Translations under genes and position numbers: made by a program
Part shown: positions 27,587 to 36,600 of the stretch, piece after piece
How positions within the stretch are numbered: the first letter of the stretch is position 1
How the letters are laid out: each line of letters opens with the position of its first letter
The notes under the pieces: model-generated
Databases searched by the model: none
Seen by the model: only the letters and a program-made list of their open reading frames with translations
What the model was told of the DNA's origin: nothing
From: Marinobacter sp.
Lineage (GTDB): Bacteria > Pseudomonadota > Gammaproteobacteria > Pseudomonadales > Oleiphilaceae
Length of the DNA: 58,147 nt
Direction of reading: 5' to 3'
Assembly: GCA_022014155.1 (NCBI GenBank)
Contig: JAKLLS010000007.1
Location: 1 to 58,147, forward strand

Positions 27587-29614
27587 TTGAGCGACTCCGA
27601 CCCTGGCAGCGCTGTACCGGTCGTCAACTTCGAAAAACTGGTACAGCGGCTGGATGATGCAATTGAGGCGCTGGAAGACAGCCGCCCCTTTGCCAAGCCC
27701 GCAAAGCTACCCCGGCTGTTCGATATCGTCCGCCGGGTGCTGTTGCAGCCAGAAGGCTGCGCGGCCGTGGCTGCGCGTGCGGAAAGGCTGGAGAATGCCG
27801 GTGTCTTCCTGGGCACTGACTGGGCTGAGCCTTCCATTCTTTTGCCGTACCTGACTACCAGTTCCCTGCAAAGCCCCCATGCCGATACTGTTGTCATTGA
27901 AGCTCTCAGTGAATTGCGGTTACTGGCGGTGGCGACCGGGGATTACTGGCATCCGTCGGTGTCCGCCGAACAAGCCCATCATTACCTGACCCAGGTGCTG
28001 GCACTCAATCTCAGCTTGCTGTTCGGCGAGGGTGGCGAGGCTGAGCGCGAACAGGGCAAGTTGGCACTGATCAGTCGTGGCGTCATTGAGCACGTGGCCC
28101 GGGAGATTGGCTACGAGCATGTGATTGACCGGCTGATCGAGGAAATCTGGCGAATTCTTCAACAACGGCCAATCCAGGTTACCAGCGTACGCAGGATGAT
28201 TACCCAGATCGCCTTATGCCGGACTGATCCGGCGATTGATCTTGGTGGCGCAGGGCAGGGCGCGGAACGCCTGATCTCCAGCCTTTATGGCCCGACTCAG
28301 GCCTGTCGCGAAGACCCGGGTATCCCGGTATACGAAGAACGGCTGCAATCCATGGACACCGTGGCGCTGCAGAGCGAGGCTACCGGCTTTGCCCGCTCCA
28401 TGCACGATACCGGGCTGGTGTCCCCCTACCATGCGGCGTTTGTGCGCCATATCCTGGAAAAACAGGACACCCTGCTGACTGAGGCACTGGGTCTGTCCAG
28501 TACCGGTCGGGATTGCCTGCTGTGTTACCAGGAGTTGGTCCATGAGCTGCTCAAAGAAGGTATCTATCCGGAAACCGCCCAGGGGTTGTATGGCTTGGCG
28601 TTGATGCTGGAGCGGGGCATCCTTTACCAGCCTCCGGTGGCGCCGGCGCTGTGGCGCCAGGTGCTGTTATCGATTTGCCCCCAGGCCCGCGAACGTATCC
28701 AGCTGGCATACGGTTACACGCCGCAGCCGAGAGCCTGGCTGATTCAGGGGGTAATGAACATGCTGGGTCAGCCCTTGGGGGTTGGTCAGGGTAATAACCC
28801 CACCTGCCAGTCGGCCCGGGCCTTGTCCATGTGGGCGTATAACGATCCCGACTACCTGCTGCAAATGGTGGCCTGGGCGGCACGGGATAACGAAATTATC
28901 ATGCACTTCGAGGGCCAGCCGGTCTCGTCCGCTGACAGTAGAGGGGGGGTGGCGTCGGAGGTCACCCTGGACCTGGATCCTGTGTCCCTGGTGGTGGTCC
29001 CGCATCTGGACCGTATTTACGCAGAAATGGGACGTCTGTGTGTTGGTCGCCCGGGGGATCCCCACCAGTGGGTAAACCCGGAATTCCATGGCTGGTCTGC
29101 TGGCCGCGGTTTCGCCATCAATGTGGATGTGGAGACCGGTAAACTTCAGGATCTCGAGGGTTTCCTGCGCCATTTCTACGCCAGCTACAATCCCTACTAC
29201 AATGGTAACCAGCCGCTAATTCATCCGCAGCCGGCCGGTATCGCCATCACTGACAGCGCCGCGCGATTTATTGGGTGGCACGCCATTACCATCCTGCGTG
29301 TGGCCCTGGACCCGGAAGACGTGATGCGGGTGTACTTTTTCAACCCGAACAATGACAGCGGCCAGAACTGGGGTGATGGCGTGGTGGTGAGCACCGCCCG
29401 TAAGGGCGAGCGGTTTGGCGAAGCCTCCCTGCCGCTTGAGCAGTTTGCTTCCAGGTTGTACATCTTCCACTTTGATCCCCTGGAACGTGGCGATTCGGCG
29501 GACATCCCCCTGGATGAGATGCAACGGGTGATTGATCGGGTGCACGGCAGCTGGGGGCGTGATCGGGTCCCGGCAGATATTTCTCTGCAGGCGGAGCCCC
29601 CACAATCCGGATAG
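27587..29614 (+). CDS. Large uncharacterised protein with a putative papain-like cysteine domain
   Basis: 675 residues from TTG 27587, chosen for the GAGGAAG a few bases upstream. The first 370 residues are mostly helical with no family I recognise. From about 385 on, the spacing resembles papain-fold enzymes: Gln401 six residues before Cys407 (GQGNNPTCQSARAL), His565 in GWHAITIL and Asn586 in FFNPNND, in the order Gln-Cys-His-Asn with beta strands around the His. This is my reading of the pattern, not a family match. No signal peptide. Encoded between an ATP-grasp ligase and an AlsS-like enzyme, so a peptide or amide ligase/hydrolase role is possible. It could instead be a transglutaminase-like or inactive fold. 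Confidence 0.7.
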   Translation: MSDSDPGSAVPVVNFEKLVQRLDDAIEALEDSRPFAKPAKLPRLFDIVRRVLLQPEGCAAVAARAERLENAGVFLGTDWAEPSILLPYLTTSSLQSPHADTVVIEALSELRLLAVATGDYWHPSVSAEQAHHYLTQVLALNLSLLFGEGGEAEREQGKLALISRGVIEHVAREIGYEHVIDRLIEEIWRILQQRPIQVTSVRRMITQIALCRTDPAIDLGGAGQGAERLISSLYGPTQACREDPGIPVYEERLQSMDTVALQSEATGFARSMHDTGLVSPYHAAFVRHILEKQDTLLTEALGLSSTGRDCLLCYQELVHELLKEGIYPETAQGLYGLALMLERGILYQPPVAPALWRQVLLSICPQARERIQLAYGYTPQPRAWLIQGVMNMLGQPLGVGQGNNPTCQSARALSMWAYNDPDYLLQMVAWAARDNEIIMHFEGQPVSSADSRGGVASEVTLDLDPVSLVVVPHLDRIYAEMGRLCVGRPGDPHQWVNPEFHGWSAGRGFAINVDVETGKLQDLEGFLRHFYASYNPYYNGNQPLIHPQPAGIAITDSAARFIGWHAITILRVALDPEDVMRVYFFNPNNDSGQNWGDGVVVSTARKGERFGEASLPLEQFASRLYIFHFDPLERGDSADIPLDEMQRVIDRVHGSWGRDRVPADISLQAEPPQSG

Positions 29615-29651
29615 CGGGGGCCCTGTTAAAACCAGCGAATCAGGAGACGGT

Positions 29652-31322
29652 ATGACTGGACCGGCCGGTAACAACGCTAATGGTGCCGAAATCTTCGTGC
29701 GTGCGCTGGAGAGTGAAGGTGTGCAGTACATCTTCGCGGTTCCCGGTGAAGAGAACCTGGACTTGCTGGAAGCGCTTCGGGAATCGGATATTCAGTTGAT
29801 TCTCAATCGCCATGAGCAGGCCGCCGGATTTATGGCAGCAACCTATGGCCGGTTGACCGGGCGCGTTGGGGTTTGCCTGTCGACCCTCGGTCCGGGGGCG
29901 ACCAACCTGGTCACTGCGGCTGCTTACGCCCAATTGGGTGCCATGCCCATGATGATGATCTCCGGGCAGAAACCGATCAAATCCTCCAAGCAGGGCCTGT
30001 TCCAGATCCTTGATGTGGTGGATCTGATGCGCCCGCTGACCAAGTACACGCGGCAGATCAGCAACGCCAATACCATTCCCGCCAAGATCCGGGAAGCTTT
30101 CCGGCTGGCCTCGGAAGAGCGTCCCGGTGCGGTCCATCTGGAACTGCCCGAAGACATTGCCGCCGAGATCACCGCACCGGACATTCACATTTTCCAATCC
30201 AGCGATGCGCGCAGGCCGACGGCCAGCACCAAAAGCCTGGAAATAGCCTGTGAGATGATTCACCAGGCCAGACACCCACTGATCATGATCGGTGCCGGGG
30301 CGAACCGTAAGCGGGTTTCCCAGGCGCTGATTCATCTGGTCAATACCAGCAACATTCCGTTTTTCACCACCCAGATGGGCAAGGGCGTGGTGGATGAGCG
30401 ACACCCACGTTACCTGGGCAATGCGGCACTCTCCGCCGGGGACTTCGTGCACTGTGCGATTGATCACGCTGATCTGGTGATCAACGTTGGCCACGATGTG
30501 GTGGAAAAACCGCCGTTTTTTATGAAACCTGGAGGCAAGCAGGTTATCCACGTCAATTTCAGCGGTGCGGACGTTGATCCGGTGTACTTCCCTCAGCACG
30601 AAGTAGTCGGGGATATTGCCAACAGCGTGGAGTACCTCGCGGCACACTGCCCCCCTTGTGACAGCCATGACTTCAGTCGTTTTATGGAAGTAAAGGCAGC
30701 AGTGGACGAACACGTGCACGCAGGCGAATCTGACGCCCGCTTTCCGATCATCCCCCAACGCATTGTCCACGACGTTCGGCAGGTCATGCCGGAAGACGGC
30801 ATCATTGCCCTCGACAATGGCATGTACAAACTCTGGTTTGCGCGCAATTATCCAGCCTATGACAACAACACCGTCCTGCTGGACAATGCCCTGGCGTCCA
30901 TGGGGGCGGGCCTGCCCAGTGCCATGATGGCCGCCATGCTCTATCCCCGTCTGAAAGTGATGGCGGTGTGCGGAGACGGCGGCTTCATGATGAACAGCCA
31001 GGAGCTGGAAACCGCCGTGCGCCTGAAGCTGAACCTGGTGGTGCTGATCATCAATGACAGCGCCTACGGCATGATCAAGTGGAAACAGTCACAGGAGGGC
31101 TTTCCGGAGTTTGGCCTGGATTACGGCAACCCGGATTTCGTGAGATACGCGGAAGCTTATGGCGCCACCGGGCACCGGGTGACCCGCACGGAAGACCTCA
31201 GGCCGATTCTGGAGTCTGCCCAGTCCGCTGGTGGCGTTCACCTGGTGGATGTGCCGGTGGATTACAGCGAGAACAAGCGGGTGTTTGATGAGGAGCTGGC
31301 GGAGCTGACCTGCAACCTGTAA
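29652..31322 (+). CDS. Acetolactate synthase-like thiamine-diphosphate enzyme (AlsS type)
   Basis: 556 residues from ATG 29652 (CAGGAGACGGT ahead). Thiamine-diphosphate motifs: catalytic Glu in NRHEQAAGFMA, GPGATNLVTAAAYAQ, and the GDGGFMMNSQELETAVR to IINDSAYG cofactor site. It resembles the catabolic, single-subunit acetolactate synthases; no small regulatory subunit gene follows, unlike ilvB/ilvN. It would condense two pyruvates, or another 2-oxoacid. It starts 37 bp after the papain-like gene on the same strand, so a shared pathway with the ATP-grasp ligase is possible but unproven. Other members of the family (glyoxylate carboligase, sulfoacetaldehyde acetyltransferase) cannot be excluded. 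Confidence 0.85.
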   Translation: MTGPAGNNANGAEIFVRALESEGVQYIFAVPGEENLDLLEALRESDIQLILNRHEQAAGFMAATYGRLTGRVGVCLSTLGPGATNLVTAAAYAQLGAMPMMMISGQKPIKSSKQGLFQILDVVDLMRPLTKYTRQISNANTIPAKIREAFRLASEERPGAVHLELPEDIAAEITAPDIHIFQSSDARRPTASTKSLEIACEMIHQARHPLIMIGAGANRKRVSQALIHLVNTSNIPFFTTQMGKGVVDERHPRYLGNAALSAGDFVHCAIDHADLVINVGHDVVEKPPFFMKPGGKQVIHVNFSGADVDPVYFPQHEVVGDIANSVEYLAAHCPPCDSHDFSRFMEVKAAVDEHVHAGESDARFPIIPQRIVHDVRQVMPEDGIIALDNGMYKLWFARNYPAYDNNTVLLDNALASMGAGLPSAMMAAMLYPRLKVMAVCGDGGFMMNSQELETAVRLKLNLVVLIINDSAYGMIKWKQSQEGFPEFGLDYGNPDFVRYAEAYGATGHRVTRTEDLRPILESAQSAGGVHLVDVPVDYSENKRVFDEELAELTCNL

Positions 31323-31368
31323 CCGGTGTATGATCGGCAACTCGATCAGTCTTCAGAGGAACGGTTGA

Positions 31369-32259
31369 ATGGTTCGCTCCGTGTTGAGAATGTTTGTCTG
31401 GGTGTCCCTGGTGATCCTGGTGTCCGCCTGCACCAAGCCCAATACCCCACAGGAAGTAGCCGCCGCCTTCTGGCAGGCAATGGCTGAAAACGACGTCAGC
31501 GACGTGGTTGAGCTTTCCACTCTGGACAGTGACGACGCCTTCGACAGTTATGAGCGTGACTGGGCCGACGTAGTGCCCTCTTATGGTCGCGTGGTGATCG
31601 ATGGCACCGAAGCTTCCATCGTTACCCGGTTGCCGGCGGAGAGCACCGGTGGCAATGAACGTCGCGAAGTCATGACCTATCTGGTCGAGAAGCAGGGGCA
31701 ATGGCTGGTGGATTACGAGCGCACCGGCGAAGCCATCATGAATCCATCCCCGTTCAGCGGCCTGATGGGCCAACTTAGTGAGATCAGTGAACGCATCGCC
31801 GCGAACTTTTCGTCTTCTTCAAGTGATATGGAGCGGCGCCTGAATGACATGGCCCGCGAGCTGGAAACCTACTCCAATGACATAGCCCGCCGTGCAGACA
31901 GGGCTATCAGTGAGTACGGTCAGGTGCTGCGTGACTACATGGAAGAGCTGGAAGAATCCGTTAACCGGGCACTGGAAGAGAATGACCAGGCCCCGGAAGC
32001 AGACCGGAAAACCCTGGAACAGGCAGCGAACGACCTGGAGAAAGGCAGTGAAGAGCTGGCCGAACCCACGCTGGAGGCCCTGGCCAATGCGACCCGTACC
32101 CTGACCGAAACCGGCCAGCGGCTCGCGGATGTGAGCAGTGAATCCTTCGAACACAACCGTGATGAATGGGAGGCAATGCTGCAGGAGATTCGGGAGCGTT
32201 CTGAAGAGTTTTTCCAGGATCTGCGGGATAGCCTGAGATCGGAAAACGAGGAAAGGTAA
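31369..32259 (+). CDS. Lipoprotein with an NTF2-like head and a long coiled-coil tail
   Basis: 296 residues. Lipoprotein signal MVRSVLRMFVWVSLVILVSAC with the lipid-anchored Cys at 21. The head (about 25-125, NTPQEVAAAFWQAMAENDVSDV and later VEKQGQWLVDYERTGEAIM) resembles DUF4878/NTF2-like lipoproteins. The tail (135-296) is Glu/Arg-rich, heptad-like, and likely a long coiled coil in the periplasm. ATG behind AGAGGAACGG. Same strand as the preceding enzymes but 46 bp away and facing the convergent outer-membrane genes; link to either side is uncertain. Confidence 0.75.
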   Translation: MVRSVLRMFVWVSLVILVSACTKPNTPQEVAAAFWQAMAENDVSDVVELSTLDSDDAFDSYERDWADVVPSYGRVVIDGTEASIVTRLPAESTGGNERREVMTYLVEKQGQWLVDYERTGEAIMNPSPFSGLMGQLSEISERIAANFSSSSSDMERRLNDMARELETYSNDIARRADRAISEYGQVLRDYMEELEESVNRALEENDQAPEADRKTLEQAANDLEKGSEELAEPTLEALANATRTLTETGQRLADVSSESFEHNRDEWEAMLQEIRERSEEFFQDLRDSLRSENEER

Positions 32260-32263
32260 GCGG

Positions 32264-32283
32264 CCGCCCTCCTAGCGGGGCGG
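32264..32283. terminator. GC-rich hairpin between convergent genes
   Basis: CCGCCC (32264-32269) and GGGCGG (32278-32283) form a 6-bp stem between the stops of the lipoprotein and the outer-membrane protein genes. There is no T-run, so it is at most a weak or rho-assisted terminator. Confidence 0.35.
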
Positions 32284-32291
32284 CAGCGGGA

Positions 32292-32990
32292 TCAGAAGAA
32301 CAGGGTTAACCCGGATGACAGTTCGATGTTATGGGTCAGCTGTGACTCCCGGATCAGGTCACTCTTGAACATATGGTCCCGGAAATCCACATGAACGGTT
32401 AGCCAGTCCAGCAGTACCACGCGGAACCCTGTGCCGAAAGTTGTGGTGAAGTTGTTTTCGCCGCCGAACTCGGTGTTACCGACACCCCCCACCAGGTAAA
32501 AGGCTGAGTTGAAGGCCAGAGTGTCGCTGAAAAAAATCTCACCCGGGAAAATGTTGTAGCCCAGCAGGAAATCGTAGTAGGTGAAATCGCGATCCGAGCT
32601 GCTCAGCAGGCGGACATTGCTGCCACTAAGCTCTTCAAAGGACGTCAGGCCGGCTTCCGCCATCCCGTAGTTGAACTGAATGAAGAAATCCTCGGTGGCG
32701 TGGAAGGCCGCGCTGACTCCAACCAACGGCTCGGTGCTGAAATTGTCGATGGACAGCAGCCCGGCAAAGCCGCCAACTTCAAAAAATTCGGCATCGATGT
32801 CTGCCTCCTTGATGGTTCGAGGCTGGACTTCCGGGGCAATGACCTGGACTGGCGCCGGCTTGTCATCGGCCGCAGATTCCGCGGCCAGTGCCTGCAGCGG
32901 CAGGGCGCCGATGCCCGTGAGCATCAGAGCGGTAAACCCGTTGCGAGCGCTCTTCAGGCTCAAAAGAAAGTGTTCAATCCGATTTTCCAT
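32292..32990 (-). CDS. Outer-membrane beta-barrel protein
   Basis: 232 residues. Signal peptide with cleavage near LPLQALA-AES, a short Pro-rich linker, then an amphipathic beta-strand pattern (TYYDFLLGYNIFPGEIFF, AFYLVGGVGNTEFGGENNFTT, VHVDFRDHMFKSDL) ending in GLTLFF; a C-terminal Phe is the usual BAM recognition mark. Overlaps the end of the upstream SH3/barrel gene by 31 bp. The two are diverged versions of the same barrel type. Divergent from the TPR/TolQR cluster, so they are likely the outer-membrane part of that machine (compare GltA/GltB/GltH in Myxococcus), though this link is inference. Confidence 0.8.
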   Translation of the reverse strand: MENRIEHFLLSLKSARNGFTALMLTGIGALPLQALAAESAADDKPAPVQVIAPEVQPRTIKEADIDAEFFEVGGFAGLLSIDNFSTEPLVGVSAAFHATEDFFIQFNYGMAEAGLTSFEELSGSNVRLLSSSDRDFTYYDFLLGYNIFPGEIFFSDTLAFNSAFYLVGGVGNTEFGGENNFTTTFGTGFRVVLLDWLTVHVDFRDHMFKSDLIRESQLTHNIELSSGLTLFF

Positions 32991-33757
32991 TCGCTTAAAC
33001 CTGTGGTGTCTGAATTGGATGAAACCGAGTAGACGCGGTACTCGGCCCGGACCAGGAAATTACGGCCAATGTAGTAGCTGACGCCCCCGCCAAAGTTAAC
33101 AGCGTCTGCATCACCGATATCGCTCAACAGGATTTTCTGGCGGGCATCGAAGGAGAAGCGGGATACGCCTGCCAGGGCGTAGGGGGTGACGTCCCATTGC
33201 TGGAATGGTTCGATGATGACATTGGCGCTGTAGTAGTCGCTGGTGACGGACTGGTTATAGATTTTGCCCGCCTCCACTTCCACTCCGGCCCAGCTCAGCG
33301 GGCGGTAGCCCAGGGTCAGGCTGAAGCTGGTGGAATCCTCGAACTGTCCGGCGGTAAAGCCGATCCTCCAGCTGGACTCCAGATACTCACCATGGCCCAC
33401 CTCCGGCAGGTCCGCGGGTATGCCGGTTGGTGCCAGTGTACGGCCAAGCTGGGCGGCCTTGGTCCAGCCTTCCTCTCCGTCCGGGGTGCGAACCTTGTAC
33501 CAGTTGGTTTTGCGCTTGAGGATCTCGACCGGTTCGCCTTTCTCGATGACGTGGAATACCGGATACCCGCGTCCCGGAGCCGTGTGCATCTCAACGAACG
33601 GATCGACAACGTACAGAACCACGCCATCGCTTTCCTGATCCGCCGCACTCAAACAGACAGACCAGAACAGGCTGGCAATGGCAAAAGCCGCACAAGAAAG
33701 CTGTCTGCCCCTGGGAGTCTTTTGCCTGCGATAGCGCTTGCCGGTACATCCCTTCAT
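32960..33757 (-). CDS. SH3-domain plus outer-membrane beta-barrel protein
   Basis: 265 residues. Basic N-terminus and hydrophobic stretch (AFAIASLFWSVCLSAA) as a signal peptide; a bacterial SH3 domain (about 45-105, VVDPFVEMHTAPGRGYPVFH and WYKVRTPDGEEGW) that typically binds peptidoglycan; then a barrel region with repeating strands ending LNTFF. An SH3 head on a barrel gives a direct tie from outer membrane to cell wall. It is first in its two-gene operon, transcribed away from the TPR/TolQR cluster across a 373-bp gap. The ATG lacks a strong Shine-Dalgarno. Confidence 0.8.
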   Translation of the reverse strand: MKGCTGKRYRRQKTPRGRQLSCAAFAIASLFWSVCLSAADQESDGVVLYVVDPFVEMHTAPGRGYPVFHVIEKGEPVEILKRKTNWYKVRTPDGEEGWTKAAQLGRTLAPTGIPADLPEVGHGEYLESSWRIGFTAGQFEDSTSFSLTLGYRPLSWAGVEVEAGKIYNQSVTSDYYSANVIIEPFQQWDVTPYALAGVSRFSFDARQKILLSDIGDADAVNFGGGVSYYIGRNFLVRAEYRVYSVSSNSDTTGLSEWKIGLNTFF

Positions 33758-34130
33758 GGTTCTCTGTAACCGCCCTGACTTTTGTTAAAAAATGTAAAAT
33801 TATGTAATTGTTTGTTTTTGTTGAAGAAAAATCCAATTGCTGGCGGACTTTGCACCGTCGATGTGGGCAGGGCAACTCTGTTTGTCAGGAAATTTGAGGG
33901 AAATCACAGAAATGACAAATGGGCGAAAAGGCTTAGGGCAGATCAACGAGAGCTTGTGCTAGGTTATTTTACGTTTTTTGACGAATGAAACTTTTAGGAC
34001 AATAAATCTGACCATCGGGAATCAAGGGCCATCAAAAGAGCTCCCCGGGCAAGAGTCAGAAACCTCAAAAGCCAGTGCCCCGTTTTCAGTCGTAGCCAGC
34101 GAATCGAATCAGAGTTGGCGGAGGAGCACC
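33758..34130. other. Divergent AT-rich intergenic region before the TPR/TolQR cluster
   Basis: About 370 bp, clearly more A+T-rich than the flanking genes near 33780-33840. Presumably holds promoters for both directions. One candidate plus-strand promoter is given separately. I see no recognised riboswitch or operator. Confidence 0.5.
33978..34006 (+). promoter_or_regulatory. Candidate sigma-70 promoter for the trans-envelope cluster
   Basis: TTGACG (33978-33983), a 17-bp spacer, then AATAAA (34001-34006), reading toward the cluster and about 125 bp ahead of its first start codon. The -35 matches 5 of 6 and the -10 matches 4 of 6 of the consensus. Confidence 0.42.
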
Positions 34131-34787
34131 ATGGCTAAGATTACTGTTCAAGGGTTTGCCAGTTGGGTCAGGCCGGTACGGCATCGGGCGGTTATTGCGA
34201 TGCTGGTGGCGGCGCTGTGCCCCATGGCAGGCCAGGCGCTGGCGGCGGAAGGCACCAGCAAGAGCGTCCCCGCTGCGGCGCTCGACCAGATCATCGAGAC
34301 TCCGATGTCGATCCGCAAGAGCCGCCAGCAGGCACAGCAGGCGGTCAATGACTTGTCCCGTGACATCCAGGGGCTCAAGCAATCGGTGGTGGCGCTGAAC
34401 AAGGACCTTCGGGTACTTGAAGAGGATCTGTTATTTCCCGCCAATACCCAGTTCAGTGTTTTTCTGTCCCTGGACGTCGGCGAGTTTTTCCGGCTGGAAG
34501 GCGTCAAGCTCAAAGTCGATAGTGAAACCGTCACCAGCTACCTCTACAGCGACCAGGAACGGGAAGCGCTCGCCAAGGGCGGCATGCACCGTCTGCACCT
34601 GGGCAATATCAGTCCCGGCGAGCATACCGTCTCCGCATTTTTCGTTGGCGCCGGCCCCAATGGCCGCGAGTACAAGCGGGGCACTACCCAAACCGTCACC
34701 AAGGGCGGCGGTCCCAAATACGTCGAGTTGAGTATCGTAGACTCGGAAGCCCGACAGCAGCCCGAATTCAGCATCCGGGAATGGTGA
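34131..34787 (+). CDS. Periplasmic protein with coiled coil, first gene of the trans-envelope cluster
   Basis: 218 residues from ATG 34131 behind GGAGGAG. Signal peptide (basic, then AVIAMLVAALCPMAGQALA-AE); a coiled-coil segment (about 60-105, SRQQAQQAVNDLSRDIQGL); then a beta-rich C-terminal half with FSVFLSLDVGEFFRLEGVKL and GEHTVSAFFVGAGPNGREY. I do not recognise a named family. It is 4 bp before the next start, so clearly co-translated with the TPR proteins. Probably a periplasmic structural or adaptor subunit. Confidence 0.78.
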   Translation: MAKITVQGFASWVRPVRHRAVIAMLVAALCPMAGQALAAEGTSKSVPAAALDQIIETPMSIRKSRQQAQQAVNDLSRDIQGLKQSVVALNKDLRVLEEDLLFPANTQFSVFLSLDVGEFFRLEGVKLKVDSETVTSYLYSDQEREALAKGGMHRLHLGNISPGEHTVSAFFVGAGPNGREYKRGTTQTVTKGGGPKYVELSIVDSEARQQPEFSIREW

Positions 34788-34791
34788 TTCT

Positions 34792-36600
34792 ATGATGCGG
34801 ATGCGGGTGAGGAAAAAGGCGCAGGGAAGCAGCTGTTTGTTATCGCTCTACGTTGCCGCAGTGGCGGCGTTGGGCGGTGCTGGTCAGGGCCTGGCAACCG
34901 AGCGGGTCCAGGATCTGAAGTACGGCGCCATACTCTATGAGTTCTATCAGCAGGACTATTTTGGTGCGCTGGTGGAGTACGCCTACGCGGAAGAGAAGGG
35001 CGGTATCCACGGACATGGCACCTATCCGGAACTGTTGAAAGGTGGCGTCAGCCTGTCCTACGGGCTGGATGTCCAGGCCGAGGATATCTTTACCCGGGTC
35101 GCAGAGGGCAATGTCTCGGAACAGGCCCGTAACCGGGCCTGGTTCTACCTGGGAAAAATGCAGTACCAGCGTGGGGACACCGAGCGCGCCGCACGCAATT
35201 TGTCCAATGTGCGGGGCCGGTTGCCGGAGTCACTGGACGCCGAATACCGTTATCTGGCCGCCCTGGTGAACGTCAAACTCGGTTACTTCGAGGCCAGTGG
35301 CAACATCACCTCCGGTATTGATACCGAAAGCCCCTACGCCCCCTACTTTTTCTTCAACCTGGGCATTGCCTATGGCAATCAGCAGCAGCCCGGTCTCGCT
35401 TATGAGGCACTGGAGCGTGCGGTGTCATACGGAGGCGACAGTGAGGAGTTGTCCCGGTTGGCAGACCGCGCGCGCATGGCGTTGTCATTTCTTCACGCCC
35501 GCGAGGGGGAGTACGAGCAATCCCGTCAGCAATTCTCCCATGTCCGCACCCACGGTGCTTACTCCAATCGCGGCCTTCTGGGCGCCAGCTGGCTGTCAAT
35601 CAATGACGGTGCCTTCCGGGATGCGCTGGGGCCGCTGGAGGTGCTGGCCAATCGTTCCATCGCCTTGCCGGAGGTGCAGGAAGCACTGCTGCTCAAGCCC
35701 CATGTCTATGAGCAGATGGGGCTCGACGGCCGCGCTGCCCAAGGGTTCATTGACGCCGACAACAAGTTTAGCGAGGCACTGACTTGGTTGGATCAGGCCC
35801 GCAACTCCCTGGCCCAGGCAGACATCATGGAGCTGTTTGTTCGTAACCTCGACAAAGTGTTGGGGGAGAGTGACTGGTTCGGGCGGGCACCTTCGGTTTC
35901 TGCCAATTACCTGTCGCCGTTCCTGGTGGAGTTGATGTCCGATCACAGTTTCCAGTCGGTGCTCAAGGACCTGCGCGACCTCTACGCCATTCGTAACAAC
36001 CTGGAGTCCTGGAAGGCCCGGCAAAACGACTTTGACGTCATTCTGGCGGCTCGCAGCCAATCCCTGGACAGCCAGCCCCGAACACAGCAACTGAGTGAAC
36101 TGGGTGCAACGGTCGGGCAGATCAAGACAGACCATGACGCTCTGGCCAAGCGCGTGGCTGGCCTGGCGCCAGACCAAAGGGAGCGGGTGCAGTGGTTGCT
36201 GGACAGCCTCGCCTTCGAAGTGAAGAACAGCCAGGCCATGCTGGATGGTCTGCAAAGTGGTGGCTCAGGTAGCAGCGGTGGCCACTACGAAGCCAAAGTC
36301 CAGCGCATGATGGCTGCGGTTGACGATAACGTGGCACAGACCGAAGCGCTGATTGCCAAGCTTGAAGACGTCATGCTCACCCTGGTGTCCACCGAACTCG
36401 ATATCCATGAGCAGCGGCTGAAGCACTATCAGGTCGAGGCCCAGTTGGCGAAAGTCCGCATTCTTGATCGCTCTCTATTGGAGTTGGACGGCACTGAGAC
36501 AAGCGAGGTGAGCGTCAACAGCGCCAATGTGGAACGACAGGATGAACGCGCGGAAAGTGGAGAAAGTGGGGAGAGTGGGGAGAGTAACGATGCGATCTAG
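34792..36600 (+). CDS. Periplasmic TPR protein (trans-envelope cluster)
   Basis: 602 residues. Signal-like N-terminus (MRVRKKAQ, then LLSLYVAAVAALGGAGQGLA). The first 330 residues are TPR-like helical pairs (ARNRAWFYLGKMQYQRGDTERAARNL, YFFFNLGIAYGNQQQPGLAYEALERAV); the remainder is helical and probably coiled coil (AVDDNVAQTEALIAKLEDVM). The C-terminus carries an ESG tripeptide repeat encoded by a 9-bp DNA repeat. Its stop overlaps the next start by 11 bp. By position and architecture it is comparable to the TPR components of the Myxococcus Glt system, but I cannot match it to a single one. Confidence 0.78.
   Translation: MMRMRVRKKAQGSSCLLSLYVAAVAALGGAGQGLATERVQDLKYGAILYEFYQQDYFGALVEYAYAEEKGGIHGHGTYPELLKGGVSLSYGLDVQAEDIFTRVAEGNVSEQARNRAWFYLGKMQYQRGDTERAARNLSNVRGRLPESLDAEYRYLAALVNVKLGYFEASGNITSGIDTESPYAPYFFFNLGIAYGNQQQPGLAYEALERAVSYGGDSEELSRLADRARMALSFLHAREGEYEQSRQQFSHVRTHGAYSNRGLLGASWLSINDGAFRDALGPLEVLANRSIALPEVQEALLLKPHVYEQMGLDGRAAQGFIDADNKFSEALTWLDQARNSLAQADIMELFVRNLDKVLGESDWFGRAPSVSANYLSPFLVELMSDHSFQSVLKDLRDLYAIRNNLESWKARQNDFDVILAARSQSLDSQPRTQQLSELGATVGQIKTDHDALAKRVAGLAPDQRERVQWLLDSLAFEVKNSQAMLDGLQSGGSGSSGGHYEAKVQRMMAAVDDNVAQTEALIAKLEDVMLTLVSTELDIHEQRLKHYQVEAQLAKVRILDRSLLELDGTETSEVSVNSANVERQDERAESGESGESGESNDAI
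36552..36587 (+). repeat. 9-bp tandem repeat, four units, at a gene junction
   Basis: Units GGAAAGTGG, AGAAAGTGG, GGAGAGTGG and GGAGAGTAA. In the upstream gene they encode Glu-Ser-Gly repeats; the last units also supply the purine-rich ribosome-binding site of the next gene, whose ATG is at 36590. Confidence 0.85.

Noticed and set aside
34010-34130. Cyclic-di-GMP riboswitch in the leader of the trans-envelope cluster
   Set aside because: Purine-rich blocks are present but the conserved GEMM elements and pairing are not found.
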